From assembly GCA_040755725.1 (NCBI GenBank), contig JBFMAI010000027.1, positions 124,001 to 188,000 of the forward strand: a stretch of DNA of 64,000 nt. The letters run 5' to 3'. The notes under the pieces were generated by a model. That model saw nothing but the letters and a program-made list of their open reading frames with translations, was not told the DNA's origin and ran no database searches. Origin of the DNA: JBFMAI01 sp040755725. GTDB lineage: Bacteria; Planctomycetota; Phycisphaerae; UBA1845; Fen-1342. A program made the translations under genes and the position numbers. The number at the start of each line of letters is the position of its first letter. The stretch's first letter is position 1. Positions 1 to 8,589 of the stretch are shown in pieces.

Positions 1-303
1 CAGCTCTACCGGGAGACGAAGGTCAGCGTGGCGAACCTGTTGCCGAATGAGGTGGCGTTGCGCGTCATCGCGGCGTCACTTGGCGAGCGGGTGGGGTGGC
101 GCTACGAGGTGGCGCAAGTCCGGGACGGGCTGGAGCGGCTCGCACGGTCGGGCACACTGCCGAAGCTGCCGAACGATGTCCCCTTTGTGGCCCGCAACCA
201 CCGTAAGACGGAGGGCAAGCGCTATCGGCGCACGGTTCAGCGTTGGCGCGGCCGACGTTCGGACCGCGAGCCAGGCCGTCGGGCTGACCGGCAGGCCGTC
301 TGA
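1..303 (+). CDS. Hypothetical protein, C-terminal fragment
   Basis: The reading frame is open from the first base of the window to a TGA at 301-303, so this is probably the 3' end of a gene that starts upstream. The visible 100 residues begin QLYRETKVSV and end in a very basic Arg-rich tail. There is no signal peptide, membrane segment or motif that I recognise. An internal ATG could give a shorter 86-residue product in another frame, but the frame continuing from upstream is the more natural reading. Function unknown; it might also be non-coding GC-rich sequence. Confidence 0.4.
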   Translation, partial: QLYRETKVSVANLLPNEVALRVIAASLGERVGWRYEVAQVRDGLERLARSGTLPKLPNDVPFVARNHRKTEGKRYRRTVQRWRGRRSDREPGRRADRQAV

Positions 304-411
304 TTGACGTCGTTCCCGCGGCGGCCGCCAGCGGCCGCGACTGCCCGCCGCCACGCTGGCTTTTCCATGCGGGGGGGGAAATAATGTCGGAAACACAGGA
401 AGGTGGCGGCG

Positions 412-1545
412 ATGGCTGAGAAGACGGCGGCGGAGACTCCTCGGGGACTGAACCGCGTCCGCTTGGTCGCGGCGACTCTGGTCGCCGTGGGGGGGCTGGC
501 GGCGTTGGCGACCACCGCGTGGGCCTTGGTCGAGTTCTTGAACCTGAGCCAACGGGCCCAGCCCCTGCCCACCGTGCGGGAGTTCCTCTGGGCGGTGGCC
601 GGCTTGTTGCTGGGGTGGGGGCTCGGGGCACTTCTATGGGGGGTTGCCGAGTTGCTGCGTCGGCTGGACGACGCCGGGTCGGCGGGCAGCGGCGTTCGCG
701 GCCCAACGGCGGTGGGGCTCGACCTGGGACCCGCCGGGACGGTCGATCCCGCGAGCGAGCATCAGAACCACCTGCTGGAAGAGCTGGTCCACCTGACTCG
801 GGAGCTACGCGACATTGAGTTGCTGAGCGACGCGGAGCGCGCCGCGCGGCAACGGGAAGAAGCGGCCGAGCTAATCAAGCGGTTGGAGCAGGAAATCCCG
901 ATCCTGCTGCGCGAGCACAACTTGACCGAAGCGGAGAACCGGCTGCGGCGGGCGCGACAGCGTTTCCCCGCGCTGCCGCAATGGGTTACGCTGGCTGAGC
1001 AGCTCGAGCAGGCGCGGGCGAAATTCGAGGCGCACGATCTGGCCCTGGCCACGCGCGAGGTCGATGACTTGGCCGCCCTGGGGGCGTGGGACCGCGCCGT
1101 GGAGTTAGTCCGCGACTTGCGGCAGCGGCACCCGCACTCGGAGAAGGTGTCGGAGCTGGTGCGGCGGGTGGCCACGGGGCGGGAGCGGGCGTCGGCCGAA
1201 GAGCGGGCGCGGCTCATGTCGCGGGCACAGGACGCCACGACGCGGCGCGAGTGGCGCGAAGCGCTGCAAGCGGTGGAAACGGTGATCGCCCGCTTTCCCG
1301 ATTCCGCCGAGGCCCACGACCTGCGGCTGCAACTGCCGACGCTGAAGGCGAACGTGGAAATTCAGGTGCGGCACGAGATGGAAGCGACGATTCGTGACCT
1401 GATCCGCGATCAGCGTTTTTCCGAAGCGCTGCGGATCGCGCGCGAGCTGATTCAGCGCTACCCGGACTCGCCGCAGGCCGCCGTGCTGCGGGAGCAGTTA
1501 CACCGCCTCGAACAACGGGCGGCGGAACTGCCCCCGGTCAAGTAG
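412..1545 (+). CDS. Membrane-anchored TPR-repeat protein
   Basis: A 377-residue protein. ATG at 412 is preferred over GTG at 403 because AGGAAGG at 397-403 sits about 8 bases upstream of 412. Two hydrophobic helices (about residues 18-42 and 58-82) are followed by a Glu/Arg-rich segment likely to be coiled coil (about 110-165) and then by degenerate tetratricopeptide-like helices with repeated 'ERFPxxxxA' type turns (RFPALP, RHPHSE, RFPDSA, RYPDSP). This looks like an inner-membrane protein with a cytoplasmic scaffold domain. The partner is unknown. The gene stands alone and converges with the next gene. Confidence 0.8.
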   Translation: MAEKTAAETPRGLNRVRLVAATLVAVGGLAALATTAWALVEFLNLSQRAQPLPTVREFLWAVAGLLLGWGLGALLWGVAELLRRLDDAGSAGSGVRGPTAVGLDLGPAGTVDPASEHQNHLLEELVHLTRELRDIELLSDAERAARQREEAAELIKRLEQEIPILLREHNLTEAENRLRRARQRFPALPQWVTLAEQLEQARAKFEAHDLALATREVDDLAALGAWDRAVELVRDLRQRHPHSEKVSELVRRVATGRERASAEERARLMSRAQDATTRREWREALQAVETVIARFPDSAEAHDLRLQLPTLKANVEIQVRHEMEATIRDLIRDQRFSEALRIARELIQRYPDSPQAAVLREQLHRLEQRAAELPPVK

Positions 1546-1649
1546 CGACCGGGGACAACAACGCGCCGTTGCCGGCGCGGGGGTGGGGATCTTTGTTCCT
1601 TTCGCCCACGGCCGCGCGGTGGCGGCGGCACTCTGCCCCCTCATCGCCC

Positions 1650-2765
1650 CTATTGGCCTTCGCCACCGAAGGGGGGCAACTGGGTGAAAATGGCGCTTAG
1701 CGCGGGCCAGTCCTCTGAAGGGCACCAGACAAATGCCTCGTCAGTGCGGACGAGCGCGGCAGCTTCGTGGGCACGCGACAGGGGCCAGATACCCGGGTAC
1801 GAATCGCCGATATTGACGCATTCCATCGTGCGGCGGCCTTCGGTGCGCAGTAGCTCGTTGTTGATCTGCTCCCACGGTCGGATATCGTGATACGGCGTGC
1901 AGGCGTGGCCGACGGCGGTGAAGATCACACGGGGCAAGGCCGACTGAATCGTCTGCCACAGCGCCAACGCCCGCGGCGTGGCCGCCTCGAGCCAACCCTG
2001 GTCGCCGTTCGCGAGGCCGGCCGGATACCAAACGTAGTCCACCTCGGGCGGCAGGCGGCGCAGGCCCGCCGCCAATCCCTCCAGATTCAGGATCAACTGA
2101 CCTTCCCAGTAGCCGTAGAGGGGGTACTCGACTTCGAGGACGAAGCGCTGCGTTCCCGTCAGGTTTTGTATCGTACGTACGAACTGCGCGATGGCTTCCC
2201 AGCGAACGGGATCGTCCAATCCATGCGTGTTCTCGAAGCGGACCACGCGTGCGCCCGGGATGGCTTCGAGCTTCGGTGCCCGGCGGGCCAACTCCGCGAA
2301 GATCCACTCGCCGCCGGGCTGCGTGGGGACAATGACGCCGTCCGTCCAGGCCTGCATCGAAATGCAGAGCTGGACGAGGGCCTCACCCTCTTCCTGGCTG
2401 CCAGTACAGAACTCGAGCCACGGCAGCAGCCGCTTCGCGTTCACGGGCGTCTGTGGCACACTGGTGTTGGTGTTGTTGTTCGGGTCGTTGGGCTCGTTCC
2501 GCACTTCCGTCACGCCGGCCACTGCCGGCGTTGCCGACCACAGGCCCAGGAGTCCCTGTCCCCCACCGGTGGTGGAACCGGTACCGGCGTCGTCGTTGTC
2601 GGCGGGAGCCTGTCCGTTGCCGGCGACCCACGTCTGGAGATCCAGCGGGCTGACCGTGCCGAGCTCAGACCCGCAGCCACCCACGAGGACCGAGAACAAC
2701 CCGAAAAAAAGCGCCAGAACTGGCGGCTGGTGTGACGCACAGCGGTCTTTGCTTCGGGGACGCAT
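1650..2765 (-). CDS. Predicted lipoprotein of unknown function
   Basis: A 371-residue protein. The frame extends upstream, but ATG at 2765 follows a GGGAGAG ribosome site and starts a typical lipoprotein signal: basic start (MRPRSKDR), hydrophobic core, and a Cys in the LVGGC lipobox near residue 34. A Pro/Asp/Asn/Thr-rich linker (PNDPNNNTNT) follows, then a globular domain with many Trp and Tyr residues (for example VEYPLYGYW, YVWYPAGL). The alternating strand/helix look recalls a TIM-barrel glycosidase-type fold, but I cannot identify catalytic residues. It is probably anchored facing the periplasm. Function unknown. Confidence 0.8.
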   Translation of the reverse strand: MRPRSKDRCASHQPPVLALFFGLFSVLVGGCGSELGTVSPLDLQTWVAGNGQAPADNDDAGTGSTTGGGQGLLGLWSATPAVAGVTEVRNEPNDPNNNTNTSVPQTPVNAKRLLPWLEFCTGSQEEGEALVQLCISMQAWTDGVIVPTQPGGEWIFAELARRAPKLEAIPGARVVRFENTHGLDDPVRWEAIAQFVRTIQNLTGTQRFVLEVEYPLYGYWEGQLILNLEGLAAGLRRLPPEVDYVWYPAGLANGDQGWLEAATPRALALWQTIQSALPRVIFTAVGHACTPYHDIRPWEQINNELLRTEGRRTMECVNIGDSYPGIWPLSRAHEAAALVRTDEAFVWCPSEDWPALSAIFTQLPPFGGEGQ

Positions 2766-3101
2766 ACTTCTCTCCCTTCCGCCCCAGGAACCACGGTCAT
2801 CACCAACCGCGACGATGCCAACTTTCCAAGTCAAATCTGCGAGACTGCGCAGGGTGGGGCAAGGTCCAAGACGACCCCACGTGGGTTTGGGCGTAACGAA
2901 GAGGTGAAGAACGCTTATCGGCTCCGGCACGTGGTGCCGGCTGCCCCTGTCGCCCGATAAGGTTCTATTCGCCAGTGGCCTCAGTTCACGCTACACCGCG
3001 AAAACCGGACGCCGGCGTACCAGCGGAGCGGAATCGACGAGCATCGGCACGCGCGGGGGCCGTCGTCGGCCGGGGCGCCGCCGCGGGGAGCGTACGTGGA
3101 A
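2766..3101. other. Intergenic region with a two-tier inverted repeat
   Basis: No gene is visible in these 336 bases. They lie upstream of the lipoprotein gene and downstream of the ABC permease gene, both on the minus strand. At 2914-2961 an outer 8-base inverted repeat (CTTATCGG / CCGATAAG) encloses a perfect inner 7-base hairpin (CCGGCAC, loop GTG, GTGCCGG). It could end the permease transcript, but there is no clear T-run after it. Confidence 0.5.
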
Positions 3102-4862
3102 TCAGACGCGGAACAGCGCCCCCAGTCGCTTGCCCAACGCCAGCGACGCCCCCGCGATTGTGACCGTCAGGATCACCATGCCCCAGACCCCGAGCGCCGA
3201 CGCCATTTGTAGCCCCGCTTCCGGCTGGTCGGCCAAGTCATAGATGGCCTTGGTCATCGGGTAGGTGTGCCGGTCGAACGCCAGAATCAGGCTGTCGGAC
3301 ACCTCGAGCATCGAGCGGCTGAACACTAGCAGCCCGCCGGCGATGAAGTTCGCCGCCAGCAGCGGGACCGTCACCGTGGCCATCGTCCGCAGCGGTCCCG
3401 CTCCAAGGTTCGCCGCCGCCTCTTCGAGCGCCTCCGACGTCTGCTCCAGCCCCGCCGCACACGAGCGTACGAGGAACGGCAGCCGGCGCACGGCATAGGC
3501 GATGACCAGCAGCGGCGTGGGATCGTTTCGCAACGGGTTGAGCGGCGCCAGCGGCGTGTCGCCCTGCGTGAGCACGAAATAGCCGAAGGCCATCACGAGC
3601 CCCGGTACGGCCAGCGGCAGCATGGCTAGACCGTCCAGTAGCGTCGTGAGGGCCGAACGCCGGCGGACCACGAGGTACGCGATGGCAAAGCCCAGGACCA
3701 GGTCGGCGACGGTCGCCAGGAGCGAGTACTTGAAGCTGTTGACGACGCTCAGGGCGGCCAGCCCGCGGCCCGGCTCGCCGATCGCCGCGACGTCGTGCAG
3801 CAACCGGCGGTGATACTCCAGCGTGAGGTGCTGCGGGTCAAGCTCGATGATCCCGGTCGCGGTGACGCTGCCCAGCACGACGGCGATGTGGGGCAGCACG
3901 GCGACGAAGAAGACTACGGCGAAAGGCAGCGCGGCGAGCCAACTGGTCAGCCCGCGCAGCCGGCGGGGTGCACTGCCCGCAGTCGCCTTGGCCAACATGC
4001 CCGCCGTGGGTCGTCCCAGCAGGAGTTTGCCCAACAGGTAGAGCGTTGCGCTGATGACCAACATGACGACGACCAGCGCATACGCATCCCCCATCGGATT
4101 GGTCGTCTCAAGCTGCGTGAACACCTGGACGGCGGTGACGTCGCGGTACCCGACCATCAGCGGCGTGCCGAGTTCCGTGAAGGCCCAGATGAAGACCAGC
4201 GTGGCCCCGGCGAAGACGCCCGGCCGCATTAACGGCAGGGTGATTCGCCAGAACCGGCGCCAGGCGCCGGCCCCGAGGTTGCGGGCGGCCTCGTCGAGCG
4301 CGGGGTCGATGTTGGCCAGCGACGCCTGCACATTCAGGAACGTGATCGGGTACAGGTACAGCGCTTCAAGGACGACGCACGACCAGAACGGGTAGGCCAG
4401 CCAGTCGATGTACTGCCCCGGCTCCAGCAGTCCCCATTGCGTCAGCCACAGATTGACCCCGCCGTTGCGCGACAGCAGCCCCTTGACGCCGATCGCCCCG
4501 ACGAACGGCGGCAGGATCATGGGGATCTGGATCAGGGCGAGCCACGCGCGCCGGCCGGCGAACGTGCAGTTCTGGGCCAGCAACGCCAGAGGAATGGAGA
4601 TGAGCAGGCACAGCAACGTGGTGAACGTCGCCAGCCAAACGCTGTTGATCAGCCCGCGGAGATACTGCTCGTCATCCAGTACCCAGCGCAGCCAGGCCAG
4701 CGTGAAGCGGCCGTCCTCTTCGAAGCCGGCGCGTACGACGGCACCGATGGGGGCCAGCAGTGCAAGAGCGAGCACCCCCAGCAGGGCGAGAGTCAGGACC
4801 AGGCTGATCGGTCGTCCGCGCATCGCGTTTTCGAACCTGTGGACACGGTGCCCTGGGGACAT
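3102..4862 (-). CDS. Iron-type ABC transporter permease, fused two-domain
   Basis: About 586 residues with roughly 12 membrane helices, arranged as two homologous permease halves. Each half carries an EAA loop that contacts the ATPase: EEAARNLGAGAWRRFWRITL in the first and EEAAANLGAG in the second. This fused layout is typical of FbpB/AfuB/SfuB ferric-iron (and some thiamine or phosphonate) permeases. ATG at 4862 is chosen because GGGAG lies 8 bases upstream; ATG at 4823 is the alternative and 4937 would overlap aceE. No binding protein or ATPase gene is adjacent. It follows aceE by only about 22 bases, so the two may be cotranscribed. Substrate is inferred only from the family. Confidence 0.85.
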   Translation of the reverse strand: MSPGHRVHRFENAMRGRPISLVLTLALLGVLALALLAPIGAVVRAGFEEDGRFTLAWLRWVLDDEQYLRGLINSVWLATFTTLLCLLISIPLALLAQNCTFAGRRAWLALIQIPMILPPFVGAIGVKGLLSRNGGVNLWLTQWGLLEPGQYIDWLAYPFWSCVVLEALYLYPITFLNVQASLANIDPALDEAARNLGAGAWRRFWRITLPLMRPGVFAGATLVFIWAFTELGTPLMVGYRDVTAVQVFTQLETTNPMGDAYALVVVMLVISATLYLLGKLLLGRPTAGMLAKATAGSAPRRLRGLTSWLAALPFAVVFFVAVLPHIAVVLGSVTATGIIELDPQHLTLEYHRRLLHDVAAIGEPGRGLAALSVVNSFKYSLLATVADLVLGFAIAYLVVRRRSALTTLLDGLAMLPLAVPGLVMAFGYFVLTQGDTPLAPLNPLRNDPTPLLVIAYAVRRLPFLVRSCAAGLEQTSEALEEAAANLGAGPLRTMATVTVPLLAANFIAGGLLVFSRSMLEVSDSLILAFDRHTYPMTKAIYDLADQPEAGLQMASALGVWGMVILTVTIAGASLALGKRLGALFRV

Positions 4863-4884
4863 CTGACCTGCTCCCGAGTCCGCC

Positions 4885-7632
4885 TCACGCCACCTGCGGA
4901 TCGGGTGCGTCGGGATCAAGGCCGAGTTCGCTGACAACTACCGACAGGCGTCCGGCGTCGAAAGCTCCGCGCCGGGCCAAGACCGTCAGAGCGGCCAACG
5001 TGATGTGCTCCGCGTCCGTCTCGAAGTGCCGCCGCAGGGCGTCCCGCGTCTCGCTGCGGCCGAAGCCGTCGGTGCCGAGGACGGTCAGGCCGGCGGGCGT
5101 CCAGGGGCACAGGCGCTCGGCGACGGCGCTCACGTAGTCCAACGTGGCGACGATCGGCCAGGGTTCGCCTTGCAGCGCCTGCGCGATGTAAGGCGTCCGT
5201 GGCGGCTGGTCGGGGTGCAGGCGGTTCCAGCGCGTGGCGGCCAGCGCGTCGCGGTAAAGCTGGTTGTAGCTCGTGACGCTCCAGACGTCGGCGGCGATGT
5301 CGTAGCGCTTGCGGAGTATCTCCTGAGCGCGCAGGGCCTCGTTGACGAGCGGGCCGCTGCCGAACAGGTGAACCCGCGGGCGATCGCCGGGGTCGTCGGC
5401 GGGGCGGAACTTGTAGAGGCCATTGATAATGCCTTCACGTACATCACGGCCGGTACGGAGCCCGGCCGCTACGGCGGGCGAGACGCCCGCGCTCCCCTGA
5501 CCCGGCGAGGCGCCGGCCGCTACGCCGGGCATGGGCGGCTGGGGATAAGTCTCGTTGTAGACGGTGAGGTAGTAAAAGACGTTCTCGCCGGCCTCGTACA
5601 TGCGGCGGATACCGTCCTGCACCACGGTGGCCAGCTCATACGCGAACGCGCAGTCGTACGCCACGCAATTCGGCACGGTGCTGGCGTGCAGGTGGCTGTG
5701 GCCGTCCTGGTGCTGGAGACCCTCGCCCGCGAGCGTCGTCCGCCCCGCCGTCGCCCCCACCAGGAACCCGCGGCAGCGCATGTCGCCCGCGAGCCAGATT
5801 TGGTCGCCGATCCGCTGAAAACCGAACATGGAGTAGAACAGAAAGAACGGGATCGAGTTCAGGCCGTGCGTGGCGTAAGCGCTGCCGGCGGCGATAAACG
5901 ACGCCATCGACCCCGCTTCGCTGATGCCCTCCTCGAGAATCTGCCCGTTCTTGCGTTCTTCGTAGCGCATGAGCAGGTGAGCGTCGACCGGCTCGTAGAG
6001 TTGGCCTGCGTGGGCGTAGATGCCGTAGTTGCGGAACAACGAGTCCATGCCAAACGTGCGGGCCTCGTCCGGGACGATCGGCACGATCAGTTTGCCGAGC
6101 CGCGGATCGGCCAGCAGCCGGTTCAACATGCGGACCAGCGTCATCGTGGTCGCGACCTTCCGTCCGCTGCTGCCCTGAAGAAACTCGTCGAATAGCTCCA
6201 GCGCGGGGGCCTCCAGCTTTGGCGCCCGGACCTGCCGCCGGGGCACGTAGCCGCCCAGCGCTCGCCGCCGCTCCTGGAGATACTGATACTCCGGGCTGTC
6301 CTCGGCGAAGCGGCAGAACGGGGCTTCGTTGAGCTCCGCGTCGCTGACGGGGATTTCGAAGCGGTCGCGGAAGGCCCGCAGTTCGTCCTCGTTCAGCTTC
6401 TTTTGCTGGTGTGTGATGTTGCGGCCCTCGCCCGCCTCACCCAGCCCGTAACCCTTGATGGTCCGCGCGAGGATCACGGTTGGCTGCCCGGTGTGGGCCA
6501 CGGCCGCCGCATACGCCGCGTAGACCTTCTCCGGGTCGTGGCCGCCCAGCCGCAGCGTGCGAATCTGCTCGTCCGTCAATCCGTCCACGAGTTTCAGCAT
6601 CCCCGGGTCGCGGCCGAAGAAGTGCTCACGCGAGTACGCGCCGGACTCGACCGTGTACCGCTGCCACTGCCCATCGACGATCTGCCCCATGTGCTCGATG
6701 AGCAGGCCCTCGGTGTCGGCGGCGAACAGCGGGTCCCAGTCGCTGCCCCAGATCACCTTGATGACGTTCCAGCCGGCCCCGCGGAACGCCGCTTCCAGCT
6801 CTTGGATGATGTTGCCGTTGCCGCGGACCGGCCCGTCGAGCCGCTGGAGATTGCAGTTGACGACCCAGGTGAGGTTGTCGAGCTGCTCGCGGGCGGCCAG
6901 CGTGATCGCCCCCAGGCTCTCCGGCTCGTCCATCTCCCCGTCGCCGAGAAAGGCCCACACGCGCGACCCGCCGGTCCGCATCAGGCCGCGGTCCTCCAGG
7001 TAACGATTGAAGCGCGCCTGGTAGATCGAGTTGATCGGCCCCAGCCCCATCGACACCGTCGGGAACTCCCAGAACTCCGGCATCAGCCACGGGTGCGGGT
7101 ACGACGATAGCCCGCCGCCCGCGGCCAACTCGCGCCGGAAGTTCCGCAGGTGCGGGGCGTCGATTCGGCGTTCCAGGTACGCCCGCGCGTAGATGCCCGG
7201 CGCCGCGTGGCCTTGAAAGAAGACCTGGTCGCCGGAGGCGTGCTCCGTCTTGGCCCGGAAGAAGTGGTTGAACGCGACCTCGTACAGCGTCGCCGATGAC
7301 GCGTACGTCGAGATGTGCCCACCGATGCCCTCGGCCGTCCGGTTCGCCCGCACGACCATCGCCATCGCGTTCCAGCGGGCGAAGCTCTTGATCCGCCGCT
7401 CGATCGCCCGGTCGCCGGGGTACGGCGGCTGCTGGGCGCGGGGGATGGTGTTGACGTACGGGGTGTTGGCGGCGTAGGGGATGGGGACCTGCCGCTTGAG
7501 GGCCCAGCGGTGGAGCTGGTCGAGCAGGAACTCGGCCCGCCGCCGGCCGCCCTGATGATGGACGGCCTCCATCGAGGCGAGCCACTCGGCGGTTTCGATG
7601 GGATCGGGGTCGGGGGGCACGTTGTCAGTCAT
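4885..7632 (-). CDS. aceE: Pyruvate dehydrogenase E1 component, homodimeric
   Basis: 915 residues, close to the roughly 890 usual for the single-chain AceE family. It performs thiamine-diphosphate-dependent decarboxylation of pyruvate and acetylates the lipoyl group of E2, in the cytoplasm. The thiamine site motif GDGEMDEPES, the family segments GHISTYASSATLYEVAFNHF and IVPDEARTFGMDSLFRNYGI, and the C-terminal VLGTDGFGRSETRDALRRHF are all present. Codons at 5440-5523 encode a Gly/Ala/Ser-rich insert of about 28 residues, absent from the usual family sequence and made of short repeat DNA (see findings). E2 and E3 genes are not in the window. Confidence 0.97.
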   Translation of the reverse strand: MTDNVPPDPDPIETAEWLASMEAVHHQGGRRRAEFLLDQLHRWALKRQVPIPYAANTPYVNTIPRAQQPPYPGDRAIERRIKSFARWNAMAMVVRANRTAEGIGGHISTYASSATLYEVAFNHFFRAKTEHASGDQVFFQGHAAPGIYARAYLERRIDAPHLRNFRRELAAGGGLSSYPHPWLMPEFWEFPTVSMGLGPINSIYQARFNRYLEDRGLMRTGGSRVWAFLGDGEMDEPESLGAITLAAREQLDNLTWVVNCNLQRLDGPVRGNGNIIQELEAAFRGAGWNVIKVIWGSDWDPLFAADTEGLLIEHMGQIVDGQWQRYTVESGAYSREHFFGRDPGMLKLVDGLTDEQIRTLRLGGHDPEKVYAAYAAAVAHTGQPTVILARTIKGYGLGEAGEGRNITHQQKKLNEDELRAFRDRFEIPVSDAELNEAPFCRFAEDSPEYQYLQERRRALGGYVPRRQVRAPKLEAPALELFDEFLQGSSGRKVATTMTLVRMLNRLLADPRLGKLIVPIVPDEARTFGMDSLFRNYGIYAHAGQLYEPVDAHLLMRYEERKNGQILEEGISEAGSMASFIAAGSAYATHGLNSIPFFLFYSMFGFQRIGDQIWLAGDMRCRGFLVGATAGRTTLAGEGLQHQDGHSHLHASTVPNCVAYDCAFAYELATVVQDGIRRMYEAGENVFYYLTVYNETYPQPPMPGVAAGASPGQGSAGVSPAVAAGLRTGRDVREGIINGLYKFRPADDPGDRPRVHLFGSGPLVNEALRAQEILRKRYDIAADVWSVTSYNQLYRDALAATRWNRLHPDQPPRTPYIAQALQGEPWPIVATLDYVSAVAERLCPWTPAGLTVLGTDGFGRSETRDALRRHFETDAEHITLAALTVLARRGAFDAGRLSVVVSELGLDPDAPDPQVA
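5440..5523 (-). repeat. Short repeat element inserted in frame inside aceE
   Basis: 84 bases encoding VAAGASPGQG...RTGRDV between the conserved MPG and EGIINGLYKF segments of AceE. The DNA has a direct repeat of GTAGCGGCCGG and an inverted pair GCGGGCG / CGCCCGC, as in intergenic repeat elements of planctomycetes. The reading frame is kept and the insert contains no stop. Confidence 0.6.
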
Positions 7633-7725
7633 GGTGCGGTTTCCGTGTCGGCCGATGCGGCTAGCGTAGCGGGGGGAAGCCGCGCGTCAACGCGGTACCC
7701 GCGAGCTGCGATCGCGAATGCGCAT

Positions 7726-8397
7726 TCAGCCGGAGCGTTTGCGCACGAGCATCAGCCCATCCCCGATCGGCACCAGGCTCATGCTCACCCGCGGATCGCC
7801 GCGGATCTTGCGGTTCATCGCGTCGTGGATGGCGGCGTGGGTGTCGGGGTGCGCCGCGGGGTCCACCACGCGGCCGTTGTTCAGCGCGTTGTCGAGCGCG
7901 GCGAGGCCGCCGGGACGAAGCAGTCGCAAGACGCGCTCGTAGTAGTTGTCGTAGTTGGGCTTGTCGGCGTCGATGAAGGCAAAGTCGAAAGTGCCCGCCT
8001 GACCGCCCGCGAGCAGGCCGTCCAGCGTGTCGAGGGCCGGGGCCAGCCGCAGTTCCATCCGGTCCGCGAGCCCCGCCTCCGCCCAGTAACGCCGCGCGAC
8101 CCTCGTCCACTGGTCGTTCACGTCGCAGCACAGCAGCCGGCCGTCCGGCGGCAGGGCGGAGGCGATCCACAGGGCGCTGTAGCCGGTGAACGTGCCGATC
8201 TCTAGGGCCCGCCGGGCGCCGAGCAGCTCGACCAGCAGCGCCATGAACTGGCCCTGCTCGGGAGCGATCTGCATGTTGCGGTTCTCCAGCCGGGCGGTCT
8301 CGGCCCGCAGCCGGCGGAAGACCTCTGGTTCCCGCACGGTCACATCGACCAGGTACGACTGAATTGCATCGGTGAGGCGGATCGTCTGCGTCGACAC
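7726..8397 (-). CDS. Class I SAM-dependent O-methyltransferase (caffeoyl-CoA OMT type)
   Basis: 223 residues, the usual size of family 3 O-methyltransferases, cytosolic. The SAM-binding motif I is ALEIGTFTGYSALWIASALP (about residues 65-84). The acidic metal-binding segment FAFIDADKPNYDNYYE and the strand LRPGGLAALDNALNNGRVVD, with a second metal-binding Asp/Asn pair, are intact. The start is a GTG at 8397 preceded by GAGGA. The natural acceptor cannot be told; bacterial members act on diverse catechol-like compounds. It is transcribed alone, upstream of the secreted-protein cluster. Confidence 0.92.
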   Translation of the reverse strand: MSTQTIRLTDAIQSYLVDVTVREPEVFRRLRAETARLENRNMQIAPEQGQFMALLVELLGARRALEIGTFTGYSALWIASALPPDGRLLCCDVNDQWTRVARRYWAEAGLADRMELRLAPALDTLDGLLAGGQAGTFDFAFIDADKPNYDNYYERVLRLLRPGGLAALDNALNNGRVVDPAAHPDTHAAIHDAMNRKIRGDPRVSMSLVPIGDGLMLVRKRSG

Positions 8398-8589
8398 GCG
8401 GGGTCCTCGCGCGACAGCCGGAGGCGCGGCCGGGACGCTGCCGCACGGGGCAGATTATAGCGGCCTGGCCCCTGACTTCGTACCTTCTTGGTGCGGCGCG
8501 AGGCCGGGAGACGTTACCAAACGGCGTTAGTCCCGCCCAGCCTAGGCGTCTCGGTGCCTCGGTGGTTCCGTCGCGCGAAGGCCGGCCGG

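Noticed and set aside
2914..2961. Riboswitch upstream of the lipoprotein gene
   Set aside because: Only a nested palindrome is seen; no known aptamer consensus.
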